From positions 11,260,333 to 11,324,332 of the forward strand of contig CM026400.1 in NCBI GenBank assembly GCA_014843695.1: DNA of 64,000 nt, read 5' to 3'. Below the pieces are notes generated by a model. It saw nothing but the letters and a program-made list of their open reading frames with translations, did not search any database and was not told the origin of the DNA. This DNA is from Archivesica marissinica. Taxonomy: Eukaryota; Mollusca; Bivalvia; Venerida; Vesicomyidae. Each line of letters starts with the position of its first letter. Positions within the stretch are counted from its first letter, which is position 1. This document shows, one piece after another, positions 24,746 through 36,159 of this stretch. The position numbers were made by a program, and so were the translations under genes.

Positions 24746-25407
24746 GTGTTGTCCCAATGGTCCAGTGATTTCAATTTAGATTTTTGTATTCCAGAGTTGT
24801 AAATACTTAATAAGAAAATATTCCATGCTTAAAATAAGATTCTAAAAACATTTAGCCAAAATCATAGAAATGAAAGTTCCAAAAGTTGTAGCTGCAGAAG
24901 AACTCTTCCTATTGTAAGATCCAAGACTAATTTGGTAATGCTACTGAAAATTTAGCCTTATTTATTTACTTCATACCCTGAGAGAATGTCTTGTGCCACT
25001 TCAAGCAACCAATCAGATTTCAGAGGTGTGCATCACTGTTTCAAATTTAGCCAATGATATTGGATCATCTTCCAACAGCTGATTTGCATAACCAATCAGC
25101 TTAAAGCTTTTAAGTTTATGTAAATAAGGTAAAGGGCACATGGCACCTTGCATATTGGAAGTGAAACAGGATGTTTATTTTGATGACACCTCGTTAATTG
25201 GACCCTAGTTGGGGACAGGGGATTACAAGATGGTATAGAAAAGTGGGGATTATTGGAAGGATCTGTGTGACACATTAGGGGTTCTGTCTGGATTCTGGTG
25301 GCACGGCAGGTGTTCAATTTGCAAGGTTCTGTGCCTGATAGAGGAAGCATGTCCCTTATTACTGGAAACAGATACATACTCCCCAAGTCTGGGAACTAAT
25401 ATATTGA
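24746..25407. other. unassigned stretch of intron 4
   Basis: No exon, ORF or known repeat recognised. Confidence 0.5.
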
Positions 25408-25728
25408 CTTACAATTATTCTATTTTCTGTACAAGTAATGTTTGTTTTTTTATTCTATTTTCTGTACAAGTAATGTTTAACTGAATCTTAATTATTCTAT
25501 TTTCTGTACAAGTAATGTTTAACTGAATCTTAATTATTCTATTTTCTGTACAAGTAATGTTTAACTGAATCTTAATTATTCTATTTTCTGTACAAGTAAT
25601 GTTTAACTGAATCTTAATTATTCTATTTTCTGTACAAGTAATGTTTAACTGAATCTTAATTATTCTATTTTCTGTACAAGTAATGTTTAACTGAATCTTA
25701 ATTATTTTATTTTCTGTACAAGTAATAT
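25408..25728 (+). repeat. 42-bp array (tctgtacaagtaatgtttaa core), 8 units, cut by a MITE
   Basis: The array stops at 25728 and one more part-unit resumes at 25976, on the far side of the TTAA-flanked element. So the MITE inserted into an existing unit at the TTAA of gtttaactg. Confidence 0.9.
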
Positions 25729-25975
25729 TTAACCCATTTGATTCTGGATACCGTTCAAACAGTATTGGCAAAGAACATAGAGCCAGATCAGCTGCCCCGG
25801 AACGTTCACTCTGGTCAGGCTTTATGCTGTTTCCTATTCAGATGATCTTGCTAAGATACTTAGCTATGTAGCAAACAACATAGATCCTGATCAGCATGCA
25901 GCGTCACGCTGCGGCTGATCTGGATCTATGTTGTTTGCAAAAGCCGTTAAATGCATCCAGAATGAAATGGGTTAA
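25729..25975. mobile_element. TTAA-flanked MITE (239 bp) inside the 42-bp array
   Basis: TTAA at 25729-25732 and 25972-25975. Terminal inverted repeats cccatttgattctggat and atccagaatgaaatggg match at 16 of 17 positions. The interior has a long hairpin around 25877-25940 (aacatagatcctgatcag and its complement). It is a clean piggyBac-type insertion, because the empty site can be read from neighbouring units. Confidence 0.88.
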
Positions 25976-26199
25976 CGGAATCTTAATTATTCTATTTTCC
26001 ACACAAGTTCTAGCAACATTAATGACTTCTATTCCATCAAAGGAAAGATATGAGAGAGATCATGTCCTACCCAGGATTTTCAATGGGGGTGGGGGTATAA
26101 AGACCTACCTGTCTTTCTTACAGGGGGGGGATATTGTCATCATCCTATGTTGAAATATATGGAGAGTGGGGGTAATGTTGGGGTGGACTACTGTCTGTC

Positions 26200-27860
26200 C
26201 GCAACAATTCACTTGGGAGAGGAGGGGAATACTGTCTGTTCCCTAACAATTCACTTGGGAGAGGAGGGGAATACTGTCTGTTCCTCAACAATTCACTTGC
26301 GAGAGGAGGGGAATACTGTCTGTTCCCCAACAATTCACTTGGGAGAGGAGGGGAATACTGTCTGTTCCCTAACAATTCACTTGGGAGAGGAGGGGAATAC
26401 TGTCTGTTCCTCAACAATTCACTTGCGAGAGGAGGGGAATACTGTCTGTTCCCCAACAATTCACTTGGGAGAGGAGGGGAATACTGTCTGTTCCCTAACA
26501 ATTCACTTGGGAGAGGAGGGGAATACTGTCTGTTCCTCAACAATTCACTTGCGAGAGGAGGGGAATACTGTCTGTTCCCCAACAATTCACTTTGGGAGAG
26601 GAGGGGAATACTGTTTGTTCCCCAACAATTCACTTTGGGAGAGGAGGGGAATACTGTCTGTTCCCCAACAATTCACTTTGGGAGAGGAGGGGAATACTGT
26701 CTGTTCCCCAACAATTCACTTTGGAGAGGAGGGGAATACTGTCTGTTCCCCAACAATCCACTTGGGAGAGGAGGGGAATACTGTCTGTTCCCTAACAATT
26801 CACTTGGGAGAGGAGGGGAATACTGTCTGTTCCCCAACAATCCACTTGGGAGAGGAGGGGAATACTGTCTGTTCCCCAACAATTCACTTGGGAGAGGAGG
26901 GGAATACTGTCTGTTCCCCAACAATTCACTTGCGAGAGGAGGGGAATACTGTCTGTTCCCAACAATTCACTTTGGGAGAGGAGGGGAATACTGTCTGTTC
27001 CCCAACAATTCACTTTGGGAGAGGAATACTGTCTGTTCCCCAACAATTCACTTTGGAGAGGAGGGGAATACTGTCTGTTCCCTAACAATTCACTTGGGGA
27101 GGAGGGGAATACTGTCTGTTCCCAACAATTCACTTGCGAGAGGAGGGGAATACTGTCTGTTCCCCAACAATATTGGGAGAGGAGGGGAATACTGTCTGTT
27201 CCCCAACAATTCACTTTGGGAGAGGAGGGGAATACTGTCTGTTCCCCAACAATTCACTTTGGAGAGGAGGGGAATACTGTCTGTTCCCCAACAATCCACT
27301 TGGGAGAGGAGGGGAATACTGTCTGTTCCCGAACAATTCACTTGGGAGAGGAGGGGAATACTGTCTGTTCCCTAACAATTCACTTTGGGAGAGGAGGGGA
27401 ATACTGTCTGTTCCCTAACAATTCACTTGGGAGAGGAGGGGAATACTGTCTGTTCCCCAACAATTCACTTTGGAGAGGAGGGGAATACTGTCTGTTCCCC
27501 AACAATCCACTTGGGAGAGGAGGGGAATACTGTCTGTTCCCGAACAATTCCTTGGGAGAGGAGGGGAATACTGTCTGTTCCCTAACAATTCACTTGGGAG
27601 AGGAGGGGAATACTGTCTGTTCCCTAACAATTCACTTGGGAGAGGAGGGGAATATTGTCTGTTCCTCAACAATTCACTTGCGAGAGGAGGGGAATACTGT
27701 CTGTTCCCCAACAATTCACTTGGGAGAGGAGGGGAATACTGTCTGTTCCCTAACAATTCACTTGGGAGAGGAGGGGAATACTGTCTGTTCCCTAACAATT
27801 CACTTGGGAGAGGAGGGGATACTGTCTGTTCCCCAACAATTCACTTGGGAGAGGAGGGGT
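26200..27860 (+). repeat. 42-bp array, about 39 units
   Basis: Unit core gagaggaggggaatactgtc, tgttccccaacaattcactt. The first part has a three-unit higher-order period of 126 bp (cttggg, cttggg, cttgcg). Purine-rich on the plus strand. Many overlapping ORFs on both strands are repeat translations. Confidence 0.95.
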
Positions 27861-27963
27861 GGGGGGGGGGGTCATATATCCACCAATCTTTGGTGGCGAA
27901 AATGTCTTGGATTGAAAGTAACAGCTGAAAGACTTGCATATAATGTTTCATTATTAATGACCA

Positions 27964-28212
27964 GGCTGTCCGATTAGTGCAGTGGTTAGCGCACTCGCTT
28001 CTCACTGATGCAACCTGGGTTCGATCCTCGGACCGGGAAGTATGTGAGCTGGTACGGTGGTCGCCAGATCGGACAGGTGGGTTTTCTCCGGGTACTCCGG
28101 TTTCCTCCCACACGAATAACCACATATACGCTTTCATCCGCGCCAACGAGAGTGATTAATAGAAGTTGTTAAAGCTTGTTTCACAATTGTTGTAAAATAA
28201 CTAAAGTTTATA
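27964..28212 (+). mobile_element. SINE family A, full length
   Basis: Head gtccgattagtgcagtggtt, box B gggttcgatcctcggac, body gatcggacaggtgggttttc, gtttcctcccacacgaataa, tail gttaaagcttgtttcacaat then gtaaaataa. Confidence 0.86.
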
Positions 28213-28400
28213 CTAATGACCAGGTTTAGTAGACTATTCTATCTAACATTTGAATTTGGCTGGGGGGGGGGGAATATTTACTAGTTCACAATTTACATAG
28301 GGGGCAAATACCTAGATACCAATAACTATGTGATATGTTGGAGGCTTGTTAAACAAGCTGCTCGCATAATTAAATTGCCACTGATTTATATTGTGGGTCT

Positions 28401-29277
28401 TTAACCCTTTCCCTCATAGAAGCACCTCTTGATGCCATTACCAATACGACATACATTGACAATGTCAAACCAATGTTCATAATAAAGGCCAGAATATCAC
28501 GTAGTCCCAGTAATATCTATGGAGGTGGGATAGATATGGCAACTATTAATCTACTGCATGATAGCTAAATGGCTGTCATTTGTATGGAGATATAATAGTA
28601 TATTAACATAAATCTCTATGAAGGAAAGGGTTAAATGGATGTCGTTTGTATGGAGATATAATAGTATATTAACATAAATCTCTATGAGGGAAAGGGTTAA
28701 ATGGATGTCGTTTGTATAGAGATATAATAGTATATTAACATAAATCTCTATGAAGGAAAGGGTTAAATGGATGTCGTTTGTATGGAGATATAATAGTATA
28801 TTAACATAAATCTCTATGAAGGAAAGGGTTAAATGGCTGTCGTTTGTATGGAGATATAATAGGATATTACATAAATCTCTATGAAGGAAGGTTAAATGGC
28901 TGTCGTTTGTATGGAGATATAATAGATTAACCTAATCTCTATGAGGAAGGGTTAATGGAGTCGTTTGTATGGAGATAATTATATTAACATAAATCTCTAT
29001 GAGGAAGGGGTAAATGGCTGTCGTTTGTATGGAGATATAATAGTATATTAACATAAATCTCTATGAAGGAAAGGGTTAAATGGATGTCGTTTGTATGGAG
29101 ATATAATAGTATATTAACATAAATCTCTATGAAGGAAAGGGTTAAATGGCTGTTGTTTGTATGGAGATATAATAGTATATTAACATAAATCTCTATGAAG
29201 GAAAGGGTTAAATGGATGTCGTTTGTATGGAGATATAATAGTATATTAACATAAATCTCTATGAAGGAAAGGGTTAA
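28401..29277. mobile_element. TTAA-flanked MITE with amplified right end (869 bp)
   Basis: TTAA at 28401-28404 and 29274-29277; ends ccctttccctcatag and ctctatgaaggaaaggg. From about 28565 the last about 65 bp (cgtttgtatggagatataat ... gaaagggttaa) is repeated about ten times, each unit carrying the terminal GGG and TTAA. Short relatives: 36577-36967 and 60461-61013. Confidence 0.85.
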
Positions 29278-29720
29278 GTTCCTACATTTGTAGATAGAGA
29301 AGATGGTGCTGAAGATTTCTGATTGTATAACCAGATTACTGATCACATGATAATCCTGATCAGCCTGGGATGTACAGATTGCTGGTAGATCCCTCCATGC
29401 TGGGTCAATAATCGCCCCCTGTCGGGTAGATACTTCTAGTTCTGCCATGTGTGTTGAATGGTAGATCAGATGTTGATTTTGGAAGATTAATAAATACAAT
29501 CTGTGTTGGTGCTCTTTTGTTTTATTGGCCAATACAATTGTATTCATTGTTTTATATCTATCTATATTATTTATTGGGCTTAGTTTAAAGATATTTTATT
29601 TCTTAAATATTTTACATCGGCAAATGACATTAATACAAAATAAAGGATAAGAATGAAAGACTAGGTCTTATAGAATTCACACTTTACATTATTAATTTTG
29701 CCCCATGAAGATGAATCCGT
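29278..29720. other. unassigned stretch of intron 4
   Basis: No exon recognised; ordinary AT-rich sequence. Confidence 0.5.
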
Positions 29721-29960
29721 GACATTTGCCCCCCGGGACATCTGCCCCCCAGTGCAAAAATGGATAGGTGGACATCTGCCCCCCAAGTGAAATGTTAGGT
29801 AGGACATTAGCCCCCCCCATCTGCCCCCCAGTAGAAATGTTGGCTAGGACATCTGCCCCCCAGTAGAAATGTTGGCTAGGACATTAGCCCCCCACCCCGT
29901 AAAATAACAGCTAGGACATCTGCCCCCAGTAGAAAGTGCACTGTAGGACATTTGCCCCCC
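29721..29960 (+). repeat. left arm of outer foldback (C-rich repeats)
   Basis: About eight irregular units with ggacatctgccccccagtag and aaatgttggctagg. Confidence 0.85.
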
Positions 29961-30177
29961 ACAACATTTTTTTTATTTTAATAAGTGAGAAATATGAGAA
30001 CTGAGAAAAGTATGGCCAAGTTTTAAATGAGTTTATAGCACATTTTGAAAGATGACTGATCTTATTATCGCATATTATCACCTATTTACAATTAACACTG
30101 AAATATTGCAATCAAACCCAATGATTACATAACATAAAACATTTTTAGAACTTTTTTATATTAATTAATAATTTGCT

Positions 30178-30237
30178 GGGTAGTAGTAGTAGTATATCTT
30201 TATTTTCGTCTCATCAATGTATAATACAATATTACAG
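30178..30237 (-). mobile_element. 3' tail of the LINE (minus strand)
   Basis: Read on the minus strand: acattgatgagacgaaaata then aagatatactactactacta. A simple-repeat tail after an AATAAA-like hexamer is what a LINE 3' end looks like. Confidence 0.55.
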
Positions 30238-31084
30238 GGAACGGACAATATCCCCCCCGGACAATATCCCCCCCCGGACAATATCCCCCCCCGACAATAT
30301 CCCCCCCGTATATTTTGACCCAGGCGGACAATATCCCCCCCATCAAAAAGACAGGGCGGACAATATCCCCCCCGTAGAAAATCACAGGGCGGACAATATC
30401 CCCCCCATCAAAAAGACAAGGCGGACAATATCCCCCCGTAGAAAATCACATTAACAAGCTTTATTTTATTTCTGTATAAGTAATATTGTGTCACATTGTG
30501 ATATTTTGTCCATCTTTGACCTTAGTTTTGGGCTCATAATGTGTTCACTTGATTTGTTTGATTGCTTCTTTCAACTGCACTGATTGGTAAATGGACTTTG
30601 ATTATGTTAATTGTTTGTTTGTCTAATTGAAGATTTGATTGCGAAAACGACAGCCAGTTTCCTGTTCGCGATTGGCGAGTGTATAAGACTGTGAACAATT
30701 CTTAGGTTTCGCCACTATGTGCTAAATGACAAGTCTCAATTAGCACTTTCGTGAATAAGACTATAATAAACACCAAAATTCACACAAAATATCGCACTGT
30801 CCTACATCATTATTTATGATGCTTATGTGCTTGTATACGGAAATAAAGGTTGTTAACCCATTCTTGTTAGTTACTCTTTCTCCGTCCTATGATTTTTCTA
30901 CGGGGGGATATTGTCCGCCCTAGGATTATCCACGGGGGGGATATTGTCCGCCTTGTATTTTTGATGGGTGGTTATTGTCCGCCCTGTCTTTTTTGACGGG
31001 GGGATATTGTCCGACTGGGTCAAAATATACGGGGGGATATTGTCCGGGGGGGGGGGGATATTGTCCTACACTCCAATATTACAG
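30227..31084. mobile_element. inner foldback element with 11-bp target duplication
   Basis: caatattacag occurs at 30227-30237 and 31074-31084. Between them the left arm has cggacaatatcccccc repeats (30238-30440), the right arm ggggggatattgtccgcc repeats (30897-31070), and the middle is an AT-rich core without ORF. A related piece is at 34404-34560. Confidence 0.8.
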
Positions 31085-31469
31085 ACATGTGGAAAATAAA
31101 TTATCACTATAAAAATATACATTGCCATTCTGGAAGAATTATAAGAGACGTTATAATAATGCTTCTAGATACACATACATTATATCACAATTAGTATTTT
31201 AAGATATACTCTATCATTTATAACTATAACTATGTACACATCTAAAACCGATAAATCTATATGAACGTTGCTAATCTCCTAATTAAAAAAACTGCAATAA
31301 AACTAGGAGGGGGTAAGACTATGAATGATCAATATAGGCACTAGCGTGCACTTGTTAAACAATAGTTTAGAAGACCAGGTATCACCCTTGATCAGATCAA
31401 TGGTGACTTGATTAGCAGCATCCATATAGCGGTGATAAAAATCATTTCAAAATTAAAAAGAGCATGACA

Positions 31470-32330
31470 TTATTTACACATAAAGAATTGTCTAGTTTTT
31501 AAGATATTAAAACAGGTTTTGGCACTATACCTTATCATTTCCTGGTTGGACATTAAGAATACAAACTTTTCATGTGCAGTAAAACTATCAAAATTTGTAT
31601 CAATATGAATTGCTTGTAACACAAGACGAGCCCTTATATCATTATACAGACAGCAATCCAGCAAAGCATGTGTTTCAGTTTCAATCGAAGTTTTACAATA
31701 TGGACACATTCTATTTTCGATGGGAATATTCTCATACCTCCCAGTCTCTAACCTAAGAGGAGCGACCCCGCATCTAAACTTTGCGAGCGCAGCTCTGTGA
31801 GAAGGGGGTAGTATCATTTTACAATACATTTCAGTTTCTAAGGTAGTTTTGAACATACAATAACTTCTAAGTTTGTTACCTCCCTTATTGGATGGTCCAA
31901 CTGGATTGTTAATTTGTTCTAACCAGTTTAGCTGATATAAAGACATAAGTTCACTTATAATGTTATTATTCAGAGATGTAGAAATAGGTTGGGATATGTC
32001 ACACGATTCATTTAAATTAAACTCTCTGACTTTCGACAAAATTATATAAAACCAATTTTTACAACCGGAGCCTGCAGACGCTGCTGCCCAAAGTGAAATG
32101 CGTTTATTAATACGACACTCATTTGTATAGGAAAGTCTGGTGTAATATTTAATGGTACTCTCCCATTGCTTAATATAAGCCGGTGTCCAACCCATTTCCC
32201 CATGCAATGCTGTATTGGGAGTGTACTTTCCAACTCCAAGAAAAAATCTCATGGCACGATTTTGTACCGATTCAATACAACTCCCCATATGCAAGCACTG
32301 TAATTAATTACAGGCCATACTAATGCATCA
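31470..32330 (-). pseudogene. LINE ORF2 C-terminal fragment (post-RT region with CCHC motif)
   Basis: Non-LTR retrotransposon remnant. The minus-strand frame shows ESVQNRAMRFFLGV and HGEMGWTPAY, common after the RT thumb in CR1/Jockey-like elements, then a terminal cysteine motif CPYC...H-x4-C (MCPYCKTSIETETHALLDC), and a stop at 31470. The frame shifts by one base near 32285, where an earlier YSACIWG stretch is in another frame. Together with the piece at 32618-32803 it is one dead copy. Confidence 0.78.
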
Positions 32331-32617
32331 AACAATTTGAGTAGAGTCCATCATATCATTTATCAAGGCAATAGGAATTTATAATAAGCTGTGATATCAA
32401 TTGTTAATCATGCCTTTGTAGTAATCATTCATTCATATATTACCTGTAATTAATCTTACGTCTTTATAACTTCTTAGTATTAATTTTTACGTAATGCATA
32501 TACTTATATAGAATTTTATGTCATACACTCGACAATAAACATAACTTTAATGCGCGCTACATGACCTTAGATGTCGATGTGCCGTAAAACACCATTCATT
32601 CATTCATCAAACAATTT
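32326..32617 (+). mobile_element. 266-bp insertion with 13-bp target duplication in the LINE
   Basis: catcaaacaattt flanks it at 32326-32338 and 32605-32617. The insert ends gccgtaaaacaccattcatt with (attc)n, like the copy at 23573-23733. Insertion by target-primed reverse transcription is the likely mechanism. Confidence 0.82.
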
Positions 32618-32803
32618 AGTAAAAACACCAAAAGTAAAACTTCCCGCCAATTTGCATTTGGCTATCAATAGACCCAGTGCACGACTTGCACTCTGTGACA
32701 CATATTTAGCTGTCTTAGCATACTCAAGATGTTCATGTAGTAACATTCCTAGATGAGGACTAGTAAAATGACTGTTGATGTATGCATTTTGGAAGTTTTT
32801 CAT
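32618..32803 (-). pseudogene. LINE RT C-terminal fragment, separated by an insertion
   Basis: HLGMLLHEHLEYAKTAKYVS and SASRALGLLIAKCKLAG match the usual LGV-x-L-D-x-L...SKKLGLL stretch of LINE reverse transcriptases. It is cut from the downstream part by the insertion at 32339-32604 and from its N-terminal part by the outer foldback arm. Confidence 0.72.
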
Positions 32804-32845
32804 CCAGTATTATGTCTCTAATACTGCCACTTTTCAACATTTCTA

Positions 32846-33306
32846 CTGGGTGGGGCAGATGTCCTAGCTGTCATTTCTACTGGGGGGGGGTGGCAATGTC
32901 CTAGTTGTCATTTCTACTGGGTGGCAGATGTCCTAGTCAACATTTCTACTGGGTGGCAGATGTCCTAGCTGTCATTTCTACTGGGTGGCAGATGTCCTAG
33001 CTGTCATTTCTACTGGGGGGGGCAGATGTCGTAGCTGTCATTTCTACTGGGGGGGGGCAGATGTCGTAGCTGTCATTTCTACTGGGGGGGGGCAGATGTC
33101 GTAGCTGTCATTTCTACTGGGGGGGGGGCAGATGTCGTAGCTGTCATTTCTACTGGGGGGGGGCAGATGTCGTAGCGGTCATTTCTACTGGGGGGGGGCA
33201 GATGTCGTAGCCAACATTTCTACTGGGGGGCAGATGTCGTAACTTACATTTCACGTGGGGGGCAGATGTCTACCTATCCATTTTTTGGACTGGGGGGCAT
33301 ATGTCC
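32846..33306 (+). repeat. right arm of outer foldback (G-rich repeats)
   Basis: About 13 units with catttctactggggg and gcagatgtcgtagc; long G runs of 5-10 bases, so quadruplex formation is plausible. Confidence 0.87.
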
Positions 33307-33324
33307 GTATACCGTCTTTGACAG

Positions 33325-33553
33325 CGCAGTGGTAGTACTACGTGTTTGCTTCAGATGCGAAATGCTTGGAATTTGGGTCCTGCTGTAGCCGTTACGATTG
33401 TGCCCTTAGGCAAGGTACTAACTTCCACGTTGCCTATTCTCTCTCCCTTATGGCGATGGATTCCATCAGGAATGAGGTCTCGAGAGTGATTACTATAAGT
33501 TGTAAGAACTTGTTTCGCAATCGACAATCGAGCTAAAATAAATTTGTGTCAAC
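33325..33553 (+). mobile_element. SINE family B
   Basis: agcgcagtggtagtactacg head, ctctctcccttatggcgatg, and tail agaacttgtttcgcaatcga then gctaaaataaatttg. It adjoins the right foldback arm. Confidence 0.78.
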
Positions 33554-34045
33554 TAGATTTGCCCCAAAATATCCGGACACCCCTAGCATCACTTACATTC
33601 ACCCCATTTTATGGTCTGGAAAAATCGTGAGTGAAAATCTGAAGAAAAAAAATGAAAATGAATTTCCTGTAGTAGGGGGAACATTGGTAAAAATTAAACA
33701 AACGGGAAAAGGTAATTAGTAAATATGGAAACAATTAGTAACTATGGAAACAATTAGTAAATATAGAAACAAAGATGATTTGTACAAGCACTTTGTAAAT
33801 AGTATAAACGTAATGTCAATAAGTAACCAGGATGTAGGAAGGGATTAGCATTGTGGGATTGTATTGTAAGTGGTGGTAGGTATTTATTGCAGGGTTTAAT
33901 CTAAGTGTTAGTGGAGTAGTTAGGATTAAAGAGTTCCCCTTCCTTTCCAGAACTTAATTCACCTACATGTGTGTATGTGTAATATGCAATCAAGCTGTTG
34001 CTAATTGTAACAATTTGTGACAAAATTCCCAAAGTATGTGGAAGT
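33554..34045. other. unassigned stretch of intron 4
   Basis: Contains a short repeat aacaattagtaaatatgg (33720-33770, three units); otherwise nothing assignable. Confidence 0.5.
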
Positions 34046-34256
34046 CGTGAGAGCGCAGTGGTAGTGTGTTCACTTCAGGTGTGAAAGGCCTGGAGTTCAC
34101 GCCCCGCTGGAGCCATTACCATTGTGCTCTTAGGCGAGGCATTTAACTTCCATGTTTCCTCATCTCTTTCCCTCATTGCGATGAGGTCTCCAGAGTGATT
34201 AATATAAGTTGTAAGAACTTGTTTCGCAATCGAGCTAAAATAAATTTGTATAAACT
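34046..34256 (+). mobile_element. SINE family B, full length
   Basis: gagcgcagtggtagtgtgtt head, gttcacgccccgctggagcc box B-like, gtgctcttaggcgaggc, tail gtaagaacttgtttcgcaat then cgagctaaaataaatttg. Confidence 0.82.
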
Positions 34257-34403
34257 ACTGTATATATCGGTAACTGGTAAAAAAAAAAACCTCCGGTCAA
34301 AACCCCCTCTCATCTAAACCTCTTCCAGTCAAAGCCATCGATTTAGAAAATTAAATACGGAATTATCTTATAACTGTTATGTGATGAGAAATAACAACAC
34401 ATT

Positions 34404-34560
34404 ATGGGGAACGGACAATATCCCCCTCTCCCCGGACAATACCCCCCCCCCCCGGAACAATATCCCCCCCTCCCCGGACAATATCCCCCCCGGACATTAT
34501 CCCCCCCCTTATTAACTAACAACCTTTATTTCTGTATAGGTAATAATGTAGCACATATTT
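34404..34560 (+). mobile_element. fragment of the inner-type foldback element
   Basis: ggaacggacaatatccccc start and C-rich repeats, then ctttatttctgtata as in the 30452 core. No right arm follows. Confidence 0.6.
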
Positions 34561-34696
34561 TGTTTGACCTTAGTTATTTTTGGGCTTTGATGTTAATTGT
34601 TTGGCTACACCCACACATGCTTACTATAATAATTGATACCAAACATATAAAGTACTGAAACCAAGGGAATGTTTACTTTTCGTACTATATATATAT

Positions 34697-34912
34697 TTAT
34701 TTATTTAGCTCGATTGCGAAACAAGTTCTTACAACTTGTATTAATCACTCTCGAGACCTCATTCCTGATGGAACCCATGGCCACGAGGGAGAGATAAGAG
34801 GCAATGTGGAATTAAAATGCATCGCCTAATGGCACAATCGTAACGGCTTCCGCTGGGCTCAAACTCTGGGCTGAAGCGAACACGCTACCACGGCTCTACC
34901 ACGACTTCCACT
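34697..34912 (-). mobile_element. SINE family B
   Basis: Minus strand: tail gcgaaacaagttcttacaac first, then cctcattcctgatggaaccc, head-side accacggctctaccacgact. Confidence 0.8.
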
Positions 34913-35447
34913 ATATACACATTTATACAATTGCTAATAAATTCAACCCAATATAATTTATTTTGTGTAAAAAACATAACTGCACTTATGGTTTGATAGA
35001 CAGAAGATATAATATTATATGTCATCCACTTACAAATCTAGGTCATAATGTTTGTGAAAAGTGAGAAAGTGCGAGATTACATCCTTAAATTTTGACATTT
35101 AATAAATTTAAACAAGACACAATATGACCATGAAATACAGCATTTAAATAGGAGTGCTTTATTATGGGACATATTATACAGTTGTGACAATGAAGGAACT
35201 TTTTGACACTGTTGATTTTAAATACATTATTGCATTTTTAAAAGAATCACATCTTTTCCATCAATTGTAAAGTTTTACAACTAACGTTTTTTTATATCAT
35301 TTTTACAGTGTGATAAATTTGGTTGCAATTGACCTTTCGTCATTACAATTTTAATACATACAGTATGTTATCTACATAATATTTTTAATTGTAGATATCT
35401 TGTATACAATATACTTAACCCGGCGCGATATAGCCTGAACTGTGCCA
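34913..35447. other. unassigned AT-rich stretch of intron 4
   Basis: No ORF, exon or repeat recognised. Confidence 0.5.
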
Positions 35448-35692
35448 TTAACCCTTTCAACACCACAGACCTCTAAATTGGCTTACAAAAAAGTGTAGAT
35501 CCAGATGAGCCGGCTCGTGACGAGCCGTCTCATCAGGATCTGCACTTTTTTCAAGTAATATAACTATTTTTAGAATTTTTTTTTACCCATTTTGATAAAT
35601 GAACTGATCCAAATGTAATTTTGTTATTAATTTATTGGTCTAATAATATCATGGACCAGTCCATGTCAGTTACTTGGTGTTGAATGGGTTAA
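35448..35692. mobile_element. TTAA-flanked MITE (237 bp), complete
   Basis: TTAA at 35448-35451 and 35689-35692; ends ccctttcaacaccac and ttggtgttgaatggg. Interior hairpin gtgtagatccagatgagccg with its complement. This is the unexpanded form of 17467-17888. Confidence 0.82.
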
Positions 35693-35844
35693 ACCAAATA
35701 CTCACTCACATTATTATAGGCCACCCATGAAATACAACATTTAAATAGGAGTGCTTTATAATGGGCCAGTGTATCTTACCTGACAAAAATTTGTATGAAG
35801 TGTAAAAATAAATATATTTGTGTTTTTGTGTTTTACATTTATTT

Positions 35845-35950
35845 ATCGTCGCTACTGGTTGCCCATATGAGCGATGCCTCCTGAAGAGATTAGTTATTTT
35901 AGGTTTTTGGAGGATAGTGCACTGGCAGGGATCAGTCTAGTGGGCGATGT
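35845..35950 (-). mobile_element. SINE family D, 3' fragment
   Basis: ttatcgtcgctactggttgc and catatgagcgatgcctcctg, reverse of the family D end. Confidence 0.65.
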
Positions 35951-36159
35951 GGGTGAAATTGTATGGTGTAGATATCAGAGCATTTATATGTACAACACAT
36001 GTTTATTTCTATGACCAGATGTTACTGGTTGGGATCTGTTATGCATATCAGGGAGACCATGTGTTTGTGTGTGCTTACAGTTTGTAAGATAACAACCCCC
36101 TCCCCCTGAAGGAATAAGATAATAATAATATTATAATAATGACCAACTTATCCGTGACT

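Larger units (their letters stand above)
29721..33306. mobile_element. nested foldback complex with LINE remnant
   Basis: Left arm 29721-29960 (gacatctgccccccagtaga units) and right arm about 32846-33306 (tctactggggggcagatgtc units) are inverted copies; both ends share the unusual unit with aaaatggatagg. Between the arms lies a minus-strand LINE 3' half (30178-32803), itself split by an inner foldback (30238-31073) and a SINE-like insertion (32339-32604). Arms made of tandem repeats are typical of foldback elements. No target duplication could be seen at the outer ends. Confidence 0.65.

Noticed and set aside
26145..27977. Several repeat proteins on both strands
   Set aside because: All are translations of a 42-bp array, frame changes follow unit length changes.
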